A DNA stretch of 35,104 nt from an uncultured Clostridia bacterium (GTDB lineage: Bacteria > Bacillota > Clostridia > Christensenellales > Aristaeellaceae). The translations under genes were made by a program, and so were the position numbers. The DNA lies in assembly GCA_934663625.1 (NCBI GenBank), contig CAKUKP010000023.1, positions 1 through 35,104 of the forward strand, given 5' to 3'. Every line of letters begins with the position of its first letter. Position 1 is the first letter of the stretch. This document shows positions 15,484 through 23,987 of this stretch, piece by piece. The notes beneath the pieces were generated by a model. The model was not told the DNA's origin and did no database searches. It worked only from the letters and a program-made list of their open reading frames with translations.

Positions 15484-15947
15484 CCTTGGGACTGGCAATG
15501 GTAATCGCGCTGACATTGGTCGGAGATGCGGAAATAAGGACGCGGGAACGCATGTATCTCGGAAAAGAGTTATACAAGATTCGCAAAGACGATGCGCTGG
15601 AACGAATCAAAAGTTGGAATGCGGTGCTTGTTATTCGGGACGATACGTCGTTTTGCTATCTGATTTCAAGAGATTACAGGCATGTTTGCAAAGCTGTAAG
15701 GTTTGATAATCAGGGAGAGATTATCGCGACGGCTGGAATTGATGTATTGAAGATCACAGCCGATCAGGTAAAAGAGCCGGACAGCATACCGGAGATGCTT
15801 GAACTGTATGGGCAGCCGCATTTTGATAATGGCTATGGGTTTTATCTGCCGGGCTATATACTTGCGGACGCCAGCATTCTGATTTTTTCAACCGCAGAGA
15901 GTGAAGTGACGGGATATTGGATATACCGCGTGGAGGAATTTCTATGA
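15465..15947 (+). CDS. Exported or anchored protein of unknown function
   Basis: A 160-residue protein starting at ATG 15465 after AAGGAGG. An N-terminal hydrophobic segment (MKKRWIALGLAMVIALTLVGDA) is a signal peptide or anchor. The C-terminal two thirds are beta-rich and contain a motif-like run, LELYGQPHFDNGYGFYLPGY. This resembles the short SmpA/OmlA- or BLIP-like 'YGxPxxxG' segment seen in small extracytoplasmic domains, but only as a pattern. The first 30 bases around its start are repeated at the next gene, so the two signal sequences share an origin. Function unknown. Confidence 0.75.
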   Translation: MKKRWIALGLAMVIALTLVGDAEIRTRERMYLGKELYKIRKDDALERIKSWNAVLVIRDDTSFCYLISRDYRHVCKAVRFDNQGEIIATAGIDVLKITADQVKEPDSIPEMLELYGQPHFDNGYGFYLPGYILADASILIFSTAESEVTGYWIYRVEEFL

Positions 15948-15993
15948 TGTGGATTTAAGGTGCGCGGATTTGCATTTCAATGTGATAATCTTA

Positions 15994-16023
15994 AAGGAGG
16001 CCATATGAAGAAACGATGGATTG
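15994..16023 (+). repeat. 30-bp direct repeat, copy 2
   Basis: Identical to 15454-15483; it covers the ribosome-binding site and first six codons of the gene at 16005. Confidence 0.8.
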
Positions 16024-16634
16024 TTCTGGCGCTGGTTCTGGTGTTGGCGTTGGTCGCCGTAGCGGTACATCACACGGCGGATTATACCGCGCGTTCCCTG
16101 CAAAGGATTTCGGACATTGCTGCGGATGTTTACGCATCCTATTCTGTAATTGGAATAAACGAAGAAATGATGGATGAGATTCGCGCCACGCTGAACGCAT
16201 CCCCGATGAACGATGAGGACATTGAAAAATTCTGCAGGAAATGGGGCATGTCCAAAGAAGATTTTGATTTGTTCCGATCTCAAAGCGAGGAATATTGCAT
16301 ATTGGAAGTCATCGTTGAAATCGATAATGAATCGGATACTTACCTGTACCTTTCGATTGTCTGCGACAATCAGGATAGCTTTACCAATGAGGATAGTTTC
16401 CTGTTTTGCGATGGACCCAAGCTGCCTGAATATACATGCTATCGGAGCGAAGCATCAACATATATTCTCCTGAAAAAGCAGATGCTGGAAGCATTTGATG
16501 ATCCGGAACAACCGGATGAATTGAAGCTGTATTGTATAAGCTATCCGCGAGGTTTCCGCCATCAGGTGTACATGAAAACCAGAGTATTTCCGGAATGCAA
16601 AGATGGCACGACATTTTACCAACCGGCGTGCTAG
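16005..16634 (+). CDS. Exported or anchored protein of unknown function (209 residues)
   Basis: ATG 16005 is chosen because it directly follows AAAGGAGG; codons upstream in the same frame lack a site. The N-terminus MKKRWIVLALVLVLALVAVAV is a signal peptide or anchor whose first six codons are identical to those of the preceding gene. The rest is acidic, with a central YCILEVIVEIDNESDTYLYL strand-rich part and six cysteines. No family recognised. It is followed after 17 bases by the alpha/beta hydrolase gene and could be co-transcribed with it. Confidence 0.75.
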   Translation: MKKRWIVLALVLVLALVAVAVHHTADYTARSLQRISDIAADVYASYSVIGINEEMMDEIRATLNASPMNDEDIEKFCRKWGMSKEDFDLFRSQSEEYCILEVIVEIDNESDTYLYLSIVCDNQDSFTNEDSFLFCDGPKLPEYTCYRSEASTYILLKKQMLEAFDDPEQPDELKLYCISYPRGFRHQVYMKTRVFPECKDGTTFYQPAC

Positions 16635-16651
16635 CCACGGAGGAAAAATCT

Positions 16652-17392
16652 ATGCATACTGACCATCGGGCATATTCGCGCATATCCGGAAGCAGCGCAA
16701 TCGTCGTCTGCGTACACGGGATTCAGGGAAGTCCGGAACAATTTCGCGATCTGGTATTCGCGATACCGGAGTGCATGGATTACATGTGCGTATTGCTGCC
16801 GGGGCACGGCGGCGCGATCGGGGACTTTCGCAGATCGGGCGAAAGGGACTGGACGGCGTATTTTGCGGCGCTGTGCGATGATCTGCGCGGGCGATACGCG
16901 AAAATCTATTTTGCGGGACATTCCATGGGCTGCCTGATTGGAATAGATGCGGCGGCGCGGGGCGCGATTGATTTTGAGGGAATGCTGTTGATCGCGTGTC
17001 CGTTGAAGATTTGGCCGAACTTCAGGTATCCCGCGATGGGCATCAAAGCGCTGAAAGATCGAAATTCCACGGACGCGCATGTGCGCGCCGTACAGGCGGC
17101 GTGCAGCCTTGAAATGCGAAATCCTGTGGGCTTGCTCACCTGCGTAAAACCCTATATCGGCCTGTTCGTGCTGATGGCGCGCGCAAACAGACAGATTGGC
17201 AACCTGAATACGAACGTATGCATGATTCAATCCGACGGCGACGAAATTGTGTCTATGCGATCTGTGCGGATTGCCGCGGCAAACCGGAACATTAAAACCA
17301 TAATCGTTCCGGACAGCGGGCATTTCTATTATTCGCCGGAAGCCCAAGCGATCATTCGGAATGAATTCAGGGCGCTGATTGCGGAAATATGA
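16652..17392 (+). CDS. Alpha/beta hydrolase (carboxylesterase/lipase-like)
   Basis: A 246-residue serine hydrolase with the standard triad. The nucleophile elbow GHSMG places serine at residue 91, the acid is D197 in SDGDEIV, and the histidine is H224 in DSGHFYY. VHGIQGSPEQF (residues 21-31) supplies the oxyanion HG motif, and LLPGHGG follows at about 48-54. Length and layout match monoglyceride lipase/Est30-type carboxylesterases, but the substrate cannot be read. It has no signal peptide, so it is cytosolic. ATG 16652 follows GGAGGAAAAA; a longer frame from 16532 overlaps the previous gene and is not preferred. It is one of the few recognisable enzymes in the island. Confidence 0.9.
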   Translation: MHTDHRAYSRISGSSAIVVCVHGIQGSPEQFRDLVFAIPECMDYMCVLLPGHGGAIGDFRRSGERDWTAYFAALCDDLRGRYAKIYFAGHSMGCLIGIDAAARGAIDFEGMLLIACPLKIWPNFRYPAMGIKALKDRNSTDAHVRAVQAACSLEMRNPVGLLTCVKPYIGLFVLMARANRQIGNLNTNVCMIQSDGDEIVSMRSVRIAAANRNIKTIIVPDSGHFYYSPEAQAIIRNEFRALIAEI

Positions 17393-17422
17393 AGGAAAAT
17401 CAATGCGTAAAGGAGGTACGGT

Positions 17423-18601
17423 ATGAAAAAGATCGTTTTATGCATAGTTCTGATTTTGCTGATTTGTGCAAATGGGTTGGCGCAGGCGTATCCGGACTGG
17501 CTAAAGGGAACGCTTTGCATCGATCTGTATGGCGCGGATACGCTGGAGGAAAGCTGGCCGCTGGATCGGTTTGTCTGTGCGTTTGACTTCGACAACAAAC
17601 AAACGCACAAGATCAAAATTCCATCCGAAGCCATATTTTCAAAGGTAAGCTCTGCTGACAGCGACCCGATCATCATTTGGCCAACAGAGTATGGCGATAT
17701 CTATTTTGACAGCTACAGTGTCTGGCGCTGGCGCGAGGTTGCCTACGCGGAGATCGTGCAATCTGAAATCGAAGGCAAAGTTCGTTACAATTATGGCGAT
17801 GTATCGTATGATTTCTGGACGAGAGAACCGATTGAACGATCGCCCGATGACAACAGCGTATATTCCCAAACCGCCCGATTTGAAGCGCCCATGCGGATTC
17901 TTGCCATCGACAGCGGATATACGGATTCGGGATGGCCGCGCGCTGTCCTATATTACCTTCAGTATGGTGTTTCATCTGAAGATACGCTTGAAATTCAGCT
18001 TGTACGAAACCTCAAGGGAAGCGACATTGACAAAAATGCCGAAGTGCTGTATCATTTCCCGATCGATTATGATTTCGGCGTGTTTAAGTATGCCGTTTCC
18101 GAAAATGGAAAGGTGGTTTGGATCGAAGATGGAAAAGTGTTAAGATGTGCGGATGGACAGAAATGCACGCGGGTTGCCGCGCCGCGATTTGTTCAAGGCT
18201 CGCCCGAATGGTATGATGATACGACGGTATTATTCTTTGATGCGAAAGAGTACTGTTTTAGATCGGAAGAAGCAACCGTGCTGAAAAGCTGGAACATTAC
18301 AACCCGCAGAACGCAGGATTTCACAGACAAAAACGGACAGCCGATCAAGACGGATCTCATTCCGTTTGCACTGGCGCTCAGTCCGGATAAATCCATACTG
18401 GCTGTATATGGCCGCTATACGAACAATGCGGCGATTCAGTTGATTCATCTATCCGATGGAGAATCCTATCTCTGCCACCCATGGCCGAATCGCGCGGAAT
18501 CCAGAAGTACATCAACGCAATGGTACGGATATGCGACGGATGGAACGGTGCATTTTTCACCAATGTACGAACTGCAGCCCATGCTTGCATGGATTCCATA
18601 G
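17423..18601 (+). CDS. Secreted protein distantly like family A (392 residues)
   Basis: It starts at ATG 17423 after AAAGGAGG. The signal peptide is MKKIVLCIVLILLICANGLAQA. The size and order of C-terminal features parallel family A. There is a DGKV.W-type block (SENGKVVWIEDGKVLR), then WYDDTTVLFFDA, TDKNGQPI, LSPDKSILAVYGR and IQLIHLSDGESYLC, matching the W-D-E-T-I-F, TD..G, N....YMG.PN and IDL.TGK.Y blocks by eye. It is therefore probably a remote member of the same beta-propeller-like secreted group. It starts 31 bases after the hydrolase gene and may share its transcript. Function unknown. Confidence 0.78.
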   Translation: MKKIVLCIVLILLICANGLAQAYPDWLKGTLCIDLYGADTLEESWPLDRFVCAFDFDNKQTHKIKIPSEAIFSKVSSADSDPIIIWPTEYGDIYFDSYSVWRWREVAYAEIVQSEIEGKVRYNYGDVSYDFWTREPIERSPDDNSVYSQTARFEAPMRILAIDSGYTDSGWPRAVLYYLQYGVSSEDTLEIQLVRNLKGSDIDKNAEVLYHFPIDYDFGVFKYAVSENGKVVWIEDGKVLRCADGQKCTRVAAPRFVQGSPEWYDDTTVLFFDAKEYCFRSEEATVLKSWNITTRRTQDFTDKNGQPIKTDLIPFALALSPDKSILAVYGRYTNNAAIQLIHLSDGESYLCHPWPNRAESRSTSTQWYGYATDGTVHFSPMYELQPMLAWIP

Positions 18602-18677
18602 CGGGGTATGCCGAATAAGACTCACGAGATGGTGAGATGCATCAAAGAAGTGGAAAAAATGTGGGGGAGGGTGATCT

Positions 18678-19307
18678 GTGAAAAAATCGATATTTTTGCT
18701 CGTATGCGTAGGCATCCTGCTATCGGTTTCGTTGTCCGGATGTCTGCATTTGGCTGCGGAAATGGGCGGACAGCGGACGGAATACATAAGGAACGAAATA
18801 TACAGTTTTGTTTTGCAGAATCTGGATGAAATTCAAATCGCGATTGAAGAACACTTATCCGCATATCCTGAGAATACATACGGAATTTACAGGGCGGATT
18901 TTGATGGGAACATCTATGAAGTGATGGACATGGGTGATAATCGATATGATTATGTGCCGGTGAATCCGGAACTGCTTTGGCTTTTTTCGGATGCGTATGA
19001 TCTTGAAATACTCTATGAACAGGAGAGCGTGATTCGTTTTAATTTTCGTGCAATCGGCGGCGTGAAAAGCAACGGCTGTCAGGGATTCTTTTATACGCCG
19101 GATGGCGAGCCGAGATGGGTTGATCTGAAATATTATCGACCGCAGTATTATTTCGATGGCTCGTTTATAAAGGTGGAAGGCAGCGAAATTGGGATGGAAA
19201 GTGATCGGAGCTATATAAGCGAGGAAGACAGACATGCGATGCGCAGATATTACCTGTATGTGGAAAGAATGACCGAGAGTTTATACTATTATAAAGCATA
19301 CAATTGA
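18678..19307 (+). CDS. Lipoprotein of unknown function
   Basis: A 209-residue protein starting at GTG 18678 after GGGAGGG. The N-terminus MKKSIFLLVCVGILLSVSLSGC ends in a good lipobox (LSGC), so it is probably lipid-anchored on the outer face of the membrane. The body is tyrosine-rich and acidic (KYYRPQYYFDGSF, YYLYVERMTESLYYY) with no known motif. It begins 76 bases after the previous gene. Function unknown. Confidence 0.78.
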   Translation: MKKSIFLLVCVGILLSVSLSGCLHLAAEMGGQRTEYIRNEIYSFVLQNLDEIQIAIEEHLSAYPENTYGIYRADFDGNIYEVMDMGDNRYDYVPVNPELLWLFSDAYDLEILYEQESVIRFNFRAIGGVKSNGCQGFFYTPDGEPRWVDLKYYRPQYYFDGSFIKVEGSEIGMESDRSYISEEDRHAMRRYYLYVERMTESLYYYKAYN

Positions 19308-19358
19308 TCACAGGATGGGTTACGGCGGCAGGATGATTTGTACGCAGGAGGGGCAGAC

Positions 19359-19811
19359 ATGAAGCGCATATGGAAACATTTTATCGGATGGGTATTTGTA
19401 ATGCAGGCGATTTTAGCGATTTTTACAGTTGTTTATGGGATATATTTGCAGGTGCGTATGCTTGTCACACACAGCTATATGGACGGCTATTTCCGGGTTT
19501 CATGGTATGTATACCTTGGATCATGGGTAATGTTTGTTTTTCTGATCCGGTGTGCGGTTCGATGCATACGCGCGAGTATACATTATAAGGATTGGAGATA
19601 TGTTCTTTTGACGGGCTGCAATGGTATGCTTGCCTATGCTGTACCCATACTTACTTTCACTATCTTCTTCGGAAGATTTAATCTTGGTTCGCCCTTCGCG
19701 ATCATTCCGTTATGCATTGCCATAATCGGCATACGGTTCAAATCGTCTGATGAGCAAACGGACTTCTACGTGCCCGCTTTTTCATGGCTGAACCGGAAAA
19801 GGCAGAAGTAG
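19359..19811 (+). CDS. Four-helix membrane protein of unknown function
   Basis: A 150-residue integral membrane protein. Hydrophobic helices lie at about residues 9-31, 46-68, 83-105 and 111-127, and the C-terminus is charged and probably cytoplasmic. ATG 19359 follows AGGAGGGG; seven upstream in-frame codons are not needed. It precedes the family C gene by 33 bases, so they may be co-transcribed. No family recognised. Confidence 0.7.
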   Translation: MKRIWKHFIGWVFVMQAILAIFTVVYGIYLQVRMLVTHSYMDGYFRVSWYVYLGSWVMFVFLIRCAVRCIRASIHYKDWRYVLLTGCNGMLAYAVPILTFTIFFGRFNLGSPFAIIPLCIAIIGIRFKSSDEQTDFYVPAFSWLNRKRQK

Positions 19812-19844
19812 GAATGCTTCCACATTCATAAGAGGAGGAGAAGC

Positions 19845-20150
19845 ATGGAGAAAAAGATCACGCCCATCGCGTATTGGGAATTCCGCTTCAAGTATTTGCT
19901 AAAGAGAAAAGCGCCGGTATATGGCTCCAAAGAAGTGATTCGCATCAATAGTTTTTTAAATCGCCTGGTATGCGTCATAATTCTATTTTTAGCATATTAT
20001 CCTGTTTTGGGATACTTGCCAAATCAGGTGCCAGGGCTTGTCCGCACTTATATCAACATCGTTCTTTTGATCGCGATATGGAAACCTGTTGGGTATCTGC
20101 TTTATCGCATCAGTTTTTATCGAGAGCATCGGTATGACATGGATGTGTAA
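19845..20150 (+). CDS. Small two-helix membrane protein, family C copy 1
   Basis: A 101-residue protein starting at ATG 19845 after GAGGAGG. It opens with MEKKITPIAYWEFRFKYLLK and closes with YRISFYREHRYDMDV, nearly the same as the paralogue at 21815. In between are two hydrophobic helices (about residues 38-60 and 68-86) that differ more between the copies. Even the 25 bases before the start are shared with copy 2. Both ends are highly charged and predicted cytoplasmic. Function unknown. Confidence 0.78.
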   Translation: MEKKITPIAYWEFRFKYLLKRKAPVYGSKEVIRINSFLNRLVCVIILFLAYYPVLGYLPNQVPGLVRTYINIVLLIAIWKPVGYLLYRISFYREHRYDMDV

Positions 20151-20176
20151 GGCATTCCGGAAAGGAGAAAATCAAA

Positions 20177-20860
20177 ATGAAAAGACGATTGTGCGGGGCG
20201 TTGGTTGTACTGTTGCTGATGATAGTTCTGGTGAAGCCGGTATTTGCGGAGGGCATTTTGCAGTATCGGGCGGGGGAGAACGCGGCATTGGATGAATGTC
20301 TGCGCGTTGCATATGAGCAGCTTTCGGAGATTGCGCATATTTGGACAGATGAAGCGTTTGCGGCTGCGGATGAACGCGATCTGTTGGATGCGTATACCGA
20401 GGCGGATATTGAACATCCTTTAAAGGTTTATGCGTTCTATCCCGGCGAATCATTTGATGCATATCATATTTTTGAACAGCAGGATATACCAAAGGACAGC
20501 ATTACCGAATCGCAGATCACATGGCAGGCGCTGTGGAATGTGAATATGATCAATGAAACCGGTCAATCGCATTACTCGGTGCGGTGGATGGCGAGATGGA
20601 TGAGCCTGATTGACACGTGCGTTATAGAAGGTTTTCATGATACATGCTACATCGCGTTTCAGCTGAATGAAACATCTCCCTGCTATATTACAGTGCTGCA
20701 TCAGATGCCGGATGAAACGGTACTTGTTTATACGACGGGGATATGGGTGAATTCGCCGGAGCAAATGAATAATCTGCAAACGCTGGACTATGTATTGCGC
20801 CTGAAGTATACGATAGATTCCTTTGATGTGTATGATGCGACGCAATTTGAAGCGCGATAA
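20177..20860 (+). CDS. Secreted protein of unknown function (227 residues)
   Basis: It starts at ATG 20177 after AAAGGAG. The signal peptide is MKRRLCGALVVLLLMIVLVKPVFA. The mature protein is acidic, with a helical first part (ECLRVAYEQLSEIAHIWTDEAF) and later beta strands; no catalytic motif is seen. It lies 26 bases after family C copy 1, so the two are likely in one operon that ends at the hairpin at 20860. Function unknown. Confidence 0.76.
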   Translation: MKRRLCGALVVLLLMIVLVKPVFAEGILQYRAGENAALDECLRVAYEQLSEIAHIWTDEAFAAADERDLLDAYTEADIEHPLKVYAFYPGESFDAYHIFEQQDIPKDSITESQITWQALWNVNMINETGQSHYSVRWMARWMSLIDTCVIEGFHDTCYIAFQLNETSPCYITVLHQMPDETVLVYTTGIWVNSPEQMNNLQTLDYVLRLKYTIDSFDVYDATQFEAR

Positions 20861-20879
20861 AAAATGCCGCTGCGTTTTT
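20860..20879 (+). terminator. Intrinsic terminator overlapping the stop of the gene at 20177
   Basis: AAAAATGC (20860-20867), loop CGCT and GCGTTTTT (20872-20879) form an 8-bp stem with one T-G wobble that ends in five T's. Confidence 0.65.
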
Positions 20880-20932
20880 AATGTATTTTAATTCGAGTTA
20901 TGGGACGATTCATAATAATTTGGGAGGATAAG

Positions 20933-21469
20933 ATGAACAGAAGAATTCTTCAATGTGTTTCGATGCTGGTTATCGGCTGCATGTGCATGGTATTCACGAT
21001 TGGAACGGCAGGCGCGGAGGTTGATTTAATTGCGATGGCACACAATGTTCGCGCATATTCATCAGAGAATATGAGCGTAATGGTGAAAGAACTTCCGAAT
21101 GGCGTAATTGAGTATCGCGGCAGCGACACCATGCACAGCCTGAACAATACGATTGTTTGCTGGAGATTAGATGCTGCAACGAGAATTAGAAGTTTCATTC
21201 AGGTCAACAATGTATTCCCTCTGCACTGGTCGGATGTGTTTTACATCGGAATGCGCGCAGATGATCTTGACGAAATTCTTTGCGATGATTCGATGCGCGC
21301 AGATAATATTGAAATTGTGCGTGCCGCCGATGGCGATGTAGAGCGAATCACCTGTACGGTTAAAAAATCGGATGCGTTTCCGGAGGATTTTCAATTGGCG
21401 TTTTCCGTCTATGCGCAGCAGGTGTACCAGATCGAATTTTCGTTTCTAACGCCTGAAGCGGAGGATTGA
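20933..21469 (+). CDS. Secreted protein of unknown function (178 residues)
   Basis: ATG 20933 follows GGGAGG; eleven codons upstream in the same frame are ignored. The N-terminus MNRRILQCVSMLVIGCMCMVFTIGTAGA is a signal peptide. The mature part is beta-rich and acidic (YRGSDTMHSLNNTIVCWRLD, FYIGMRADDLDEILCDD) and ends QIEFSFLTPEAED. No family recognised. The next gene starts 33 bases later with a good site, so the pair is probably co-transcribed. Confidence 0.75.
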   Translation: MNRRILQCVSMLVIGCMCMVFTIGTAGAEVDLIAMAHNVRAYSSENMSVMVKELPNGVIEYRGSDTMHSLNNTIVCWRLDAATRIRSFIQVNNVFPLHWSDVFYIGMRADDLDEILCDDSMRADNIEIVRAADGDVERITCTVKKSDAFPEDFQLAFSVYAQQVYQIEFSFLTPEAED

Positions 21470-21502
21470 TATCGCAGCTTGCTGGATTGTTGGAGGTATA
21501 TT

Positions 21503-21772
21503 ATGAAGCGCTTGCGCGATATTCTGTGCGGAGCGGCAATCGCTGCTTTCGCATCTCTTGCCGCAATGGGCGTTGGAATGCTTTTGCAAATGCAAAAAGG
21601 GGATATCGATAATGCGGCAACCGCGCAGCAATTTGATCGTTTGATGCGCATGTACCATTTGGGTACGGATGTAAAAGCCATCGCGGATGTGATTTTGCTA
21701 TCTTCGCTGATCGTTGGCAGCATTGCGGGAATTCTGTATGTTCTTTTCAGGGCGCTGAAGCGGAAACGATAG
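21503..21772 (+). CDS. Small two-helix membrane protein
   Basis: An 89-residue protein starting at ATG 21503 after TGGAGG. Helices lie at about residues 9-28 and 60-82, joined by a soluble loop (QMQKGDIDNAATAQQFDRL), and the C-terminus is basic (RALKRKR). The start is well supported; function unknown. It is followed 42 bases later by family C copy 2. Confidence 0.68.
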   Translation: MKRLRDILCGAAIAAFASLAAMGVGMLLQMQKGDIDNAATAQQFDRLMRMYHLGTDVKAIADVILLSSLIVGSIAGILYVLFRALKRKR

Positions 21773-21814
21773 AGAAAAAAAGGATACTTCCACATTCATA
21801 AGAGGAGGAAAAGC

Positions 21815-22108
21815 ATGGAGAAGAAGATCACGCCCATCGCATATTGGGAATTCCGCTTCAAGTATTTCTTGAAGAGCAAAGCGCCGGTGCATGGCTCTGA
21901 GGAGATGATTTCCCTCGGTGGTTTTTTAAGCTTCCTCATAGATGTCATAACCATAATTGCCATGCTCTGGCCTCTTACGGGGCAACTGTCAGCACCCGCG
22001 AATTACTATGTCGGCTTTGTCTTTCTTGCCGCGATATGGCGGCCTTTGGGATATTTGAAATATCGAATCGGCTTTTATCGAGAGCATCGGTATGACGCGG
22101 ATGTGTAG
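21815..22108 (+). CDS. Small two-helix membrane protein, family C copy 2
   Basis: A 97-residue paralogue of the protein at 19845 with the same opening (MEKKITPIAYWEFRFKYFLK) and ending (YREHRYDADV) and two central helices. The upstream sequence (TTCCACATTCATAAGAGGAGG) is also the same as in copy 1, so the duplication includes the ribosome-binding region. It precedes the family B copy at 22135 by 26 bases. Function unknown. Confidence 0.78.
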   Translation: MEKKITPIAYWEFRFKYFLKSKAPVHGSEEMISLGGFLSFLIDVITIIAMLWPLTGQLSAPANYYVGFVFLAAIWRPLGYLKYRIGFYREHRYDADV

Positions 22109-22134
22109 GAAATTCCGGACAGGGGCGAAGAAAA

Positions 22135-22659
22135 ATGAAAAGAAACCTGATCATTGTTATTGCAGCGATTCTGGCGATCGCGCTGATATTCATGTCGAAG
22201 GAGGCAGATCGTTTGCAGCGCGAAGGTATGCCGGTGCACGGATCGATCTTTGAAAACATACAGGAATTGGAACAGGCGCTGTCCCCCTATCGGGTAGAGC
22301 GGGCGCCGGAGGATCCCGCGCTCGGCGCGCTTGATTATATGCACGCCCTGCAATGGATTGTCGAAAAAGACGGGGCGCGGTTTACGGTCTACGCCTATAC
22401 TTTTGCGGATCGGGAAAATGCAAAACAGTATCGCGGCGAATTGGACAATTGCATCAATACCGCAAGCGATCTACTGCGATCGACCACGGAATATCTGGCG
22501 CGGTATCGCGCGAATGTCTTGTACATCGTGGGCGGGCGCGCGACCGGGGATTTCGTGAACTGGCTCGAAACGCATCTCCCGATTAAGGAGAAAGATATTC
22601 TATCCGACGGATTCGATGAAGCGCGGGCGCTGTATCCATCGGAAACCGCTGCGGAATGA
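22135..22659 (+). CDS. Membrane-anchored protein, family B copy 2
   Basis: A 174-residue paralogue of the protein at 6530, roughly 60 percent identical by eye. It starts at ATG 22135 after AGGGGCG. The N-terminal hydrophobic segment (NLIIVIAAILAIALIFM) is a signal anchor. Shared blocks are SIFENIQELEQALSPYRV, HALQWIVEKDG, EYLARYRANVLYIVGGR and LPIK. It is the last gene of the accessory-looking region and lies 15 kb from copy 1. Function unknown. Confidence 0.78.
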   Translation: MKRNLIIVIAAILAIALIFMSKEADRLQREGMPVHGSIFENIQELEQALSPYRVERAPEDPALGALDYMHALQWIVEKDGARFTVYAYTFADRENAKQYRGELDNCINTASDLLRSTTEYLARYRANVLYIVGGRATGDFVNWLETHLPIKEKDILSDGFDEARALYPSETAAE

Positions 22660-22724
22660 AACGGTGAGAATGCCGCGTTGATAATTCTAGGATGCACAAT
22701 TTATCTGGGAAATGATTGCCTGCC

Positions 22725-22753
22725 TTGTATGGAATCCGAATCCGTGCTATTAT
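22725..22753 (+). promoter_or_regulatory. Promoter for the SorC-type regulator
   Basis: TTGTAT (22725-22730), a 17-bp spacer and TATTAT (22748-22753), about 75 bases before ATG 22828. A TGCACAATTTAT element at 22693 resembles the half-sites found before the lactonase gene and could serve autoregulation. Confidence 0.45.
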
Positions 22754-22827
22754 ATTTATACAGGAACGGATTTACGGTTTGCCGTTCTGCGGAGCATAAA
22801 TTGAATTGGCACAGAGGGATGGATACG

Positions 22828-23829
22828 ATGGGCAGACACGATGGATATGCCAGCGAGGACAAGCTGGCGATTTACTCTCAGGTAGCGCACATGTACTATG
22901 AATTGAACATGTTGCAGCCGGAAATTGCGAAAAAGCTGTATTTTTCGCGATCCAAGGTGAGCCGGCTATTGCAGAAGGCGCAGGATCTGGGCATTGTGGA
23001 TATCAAGGTGAAGCATTATTTATCGCGCGTGGCTTCCTACGAAAACGCGCTGAAATCGAAGTTTAACATTCGAATGCCCGTTGTACTGACCAGCTTCGAG
23101 GGGGACAGATCATCCAACGCCAATGAGGGGCTGAATAACTATGCGGCGGTGTACATCTCCGAAAAGCTGAAGGGCAATTTCGTGTTCGGCATTACGGGCA
23201 GCCACAACGTCACCCGCGCCGTGCATCAGCTGAAAAAGCGGCACGATTGCAATTTGAAGGTGGTACAGACCATCGGCGCGAGCATCAATCAGGATATGTC
23301 CGCCGACCTGGTGGATTTTCTGGCGCAGACGTTCGATGGCAAGGCGTATTTCCTCAATACGCCGGTGTATGTCGCTGATCTGGATGTGAAGGCGCAGCTG
23401 ATGCGCGATCCCGGCGTGCTGGACGCGCTGTGCCTGATGAAAAAATGCGATCTGATTCTGATGAGCATCGGTACCTTCGATGTAAACGGCGATATGCCCA
23501 ACTGGTGGGGCTATATGACGGAGCAGCACCGAATCGAACTGGATCGCCTGGGCGCGGTGGGCAGCATATGCGCGCAGTTTTTTGATAAGGATGGCAACTG
23601 GCTGGACTGCGAATGGAATCGAAAGTGCATCAGCATTCCATGGGAGGATATGAAAGCGGCGGGCGAACGCGTGGTGATCGTGCACGGCCCGCACAAGGTG
23701 CGCGGCATTCTGGGCGCGCTGCGAGGCGGCTTGATCGATGTATTGATTACTGATACCATCACCGCCGCCGCCGTGCTGGATTTGCAGGACAAATGGGAAC
23801 ATGCGGCGCGGCAGCCCTTTTCTTTTTGA
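22828..23829 (+). CDS. SorC-family sugar-responsive transcriptional regulator
   Basis: A 333-residue protein with an N-terminal helix-turn-helix (about residues 28-50, MLQPEIAKKLYFSRSKVSRLL) followed by a SorC/DeoR-type sugar-phosphate-binding domain. In that domain FGITGSHNVTRAV, VVQTIGA, CDLILMSIGTFD and LGAVGSICAQFFDKDGN are the recognisable segments. The effector is probably a phosphorylated sugar or related intermediate. ATG 22828 is preferred over 22819 because AGAGGG lies nine bases before it. It is separated from the transporter genes by a terminator and precedes them in the same direction, as expected for a local regulator of the 24083-30881 operon. It could activate or repress; the sequence does not tell. 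Cytosolic. Confidence 0.9.
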   Translation: MGRHDGYASEDKLAIYSQVAHMYYELNMLQPEIAKKLYFSRSKVSRLLQKAQDLGIVDIKVKHYLSRVASYENALKSKFNIRMPVVLTSFEGDRSSNANEGLNNYAAVYISEKLKGNFVFGITGSHNVTRAVHQLKKRHDCNLKVVQTIGASINQDMSADLVDFLAQTFDGKAYFLNTPVYVADLDVKAQLMRDPGVLDALCLMKKCDLILMSIGTFDVNGDMPNWWGYMTEQHRIELDRLGAVGSICAQFFDKDGNWLDCEWNRKCISIPWEDMKAAGERVVIVHGPHKVRGILGALRGGLIDVLITDTITAAAVLDLQDKWEHAARQPFSF

Positions 23830-23840
23830 ATAATCTTTTC

Positions 23841-23903
23841 CGGAACTCGTCAGAGGTAGACCGTCGGTTCAACGGCGGAATGCATCGGCGGGTTCCGTTT
23901 TTT
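23841..23903 (+). terminator. Branched intrinsic terminator after the regulator gene
   Basis: CGGAACTCGTC (23841-23851) pairs with GGCGGGTTCCG (23887-23897) with two wobbles and encloses a smaller CCGTCG/CGGCGG hairpin. Six T's follow (23898-23903). Confidence 0.75.
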
Positions 23904-23926
23904 CAGGTAAAAAACGCTTAAATTGC

Positions 23927-23984
23927 AATTATGTGCAGAATAAACTCGGAAATGATTTCACAAAGTGGAAAATTGCACATAATT
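23927..23984. promoter_or_regulatory. Operator-like inverted repeat
   Basis: AATTATGTGCA (23927-23937) and its exact reverse complement TGCACATAATT (23974-23984) are 47 bases apart (centre to centre). The second half-site ends 3 bases before the -35 box at 23988. This is a good candidate binding site for the SorC-type regulator encoded just upstream. Confidence 0.6.
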
Positions 23985-23987
23985 TCA

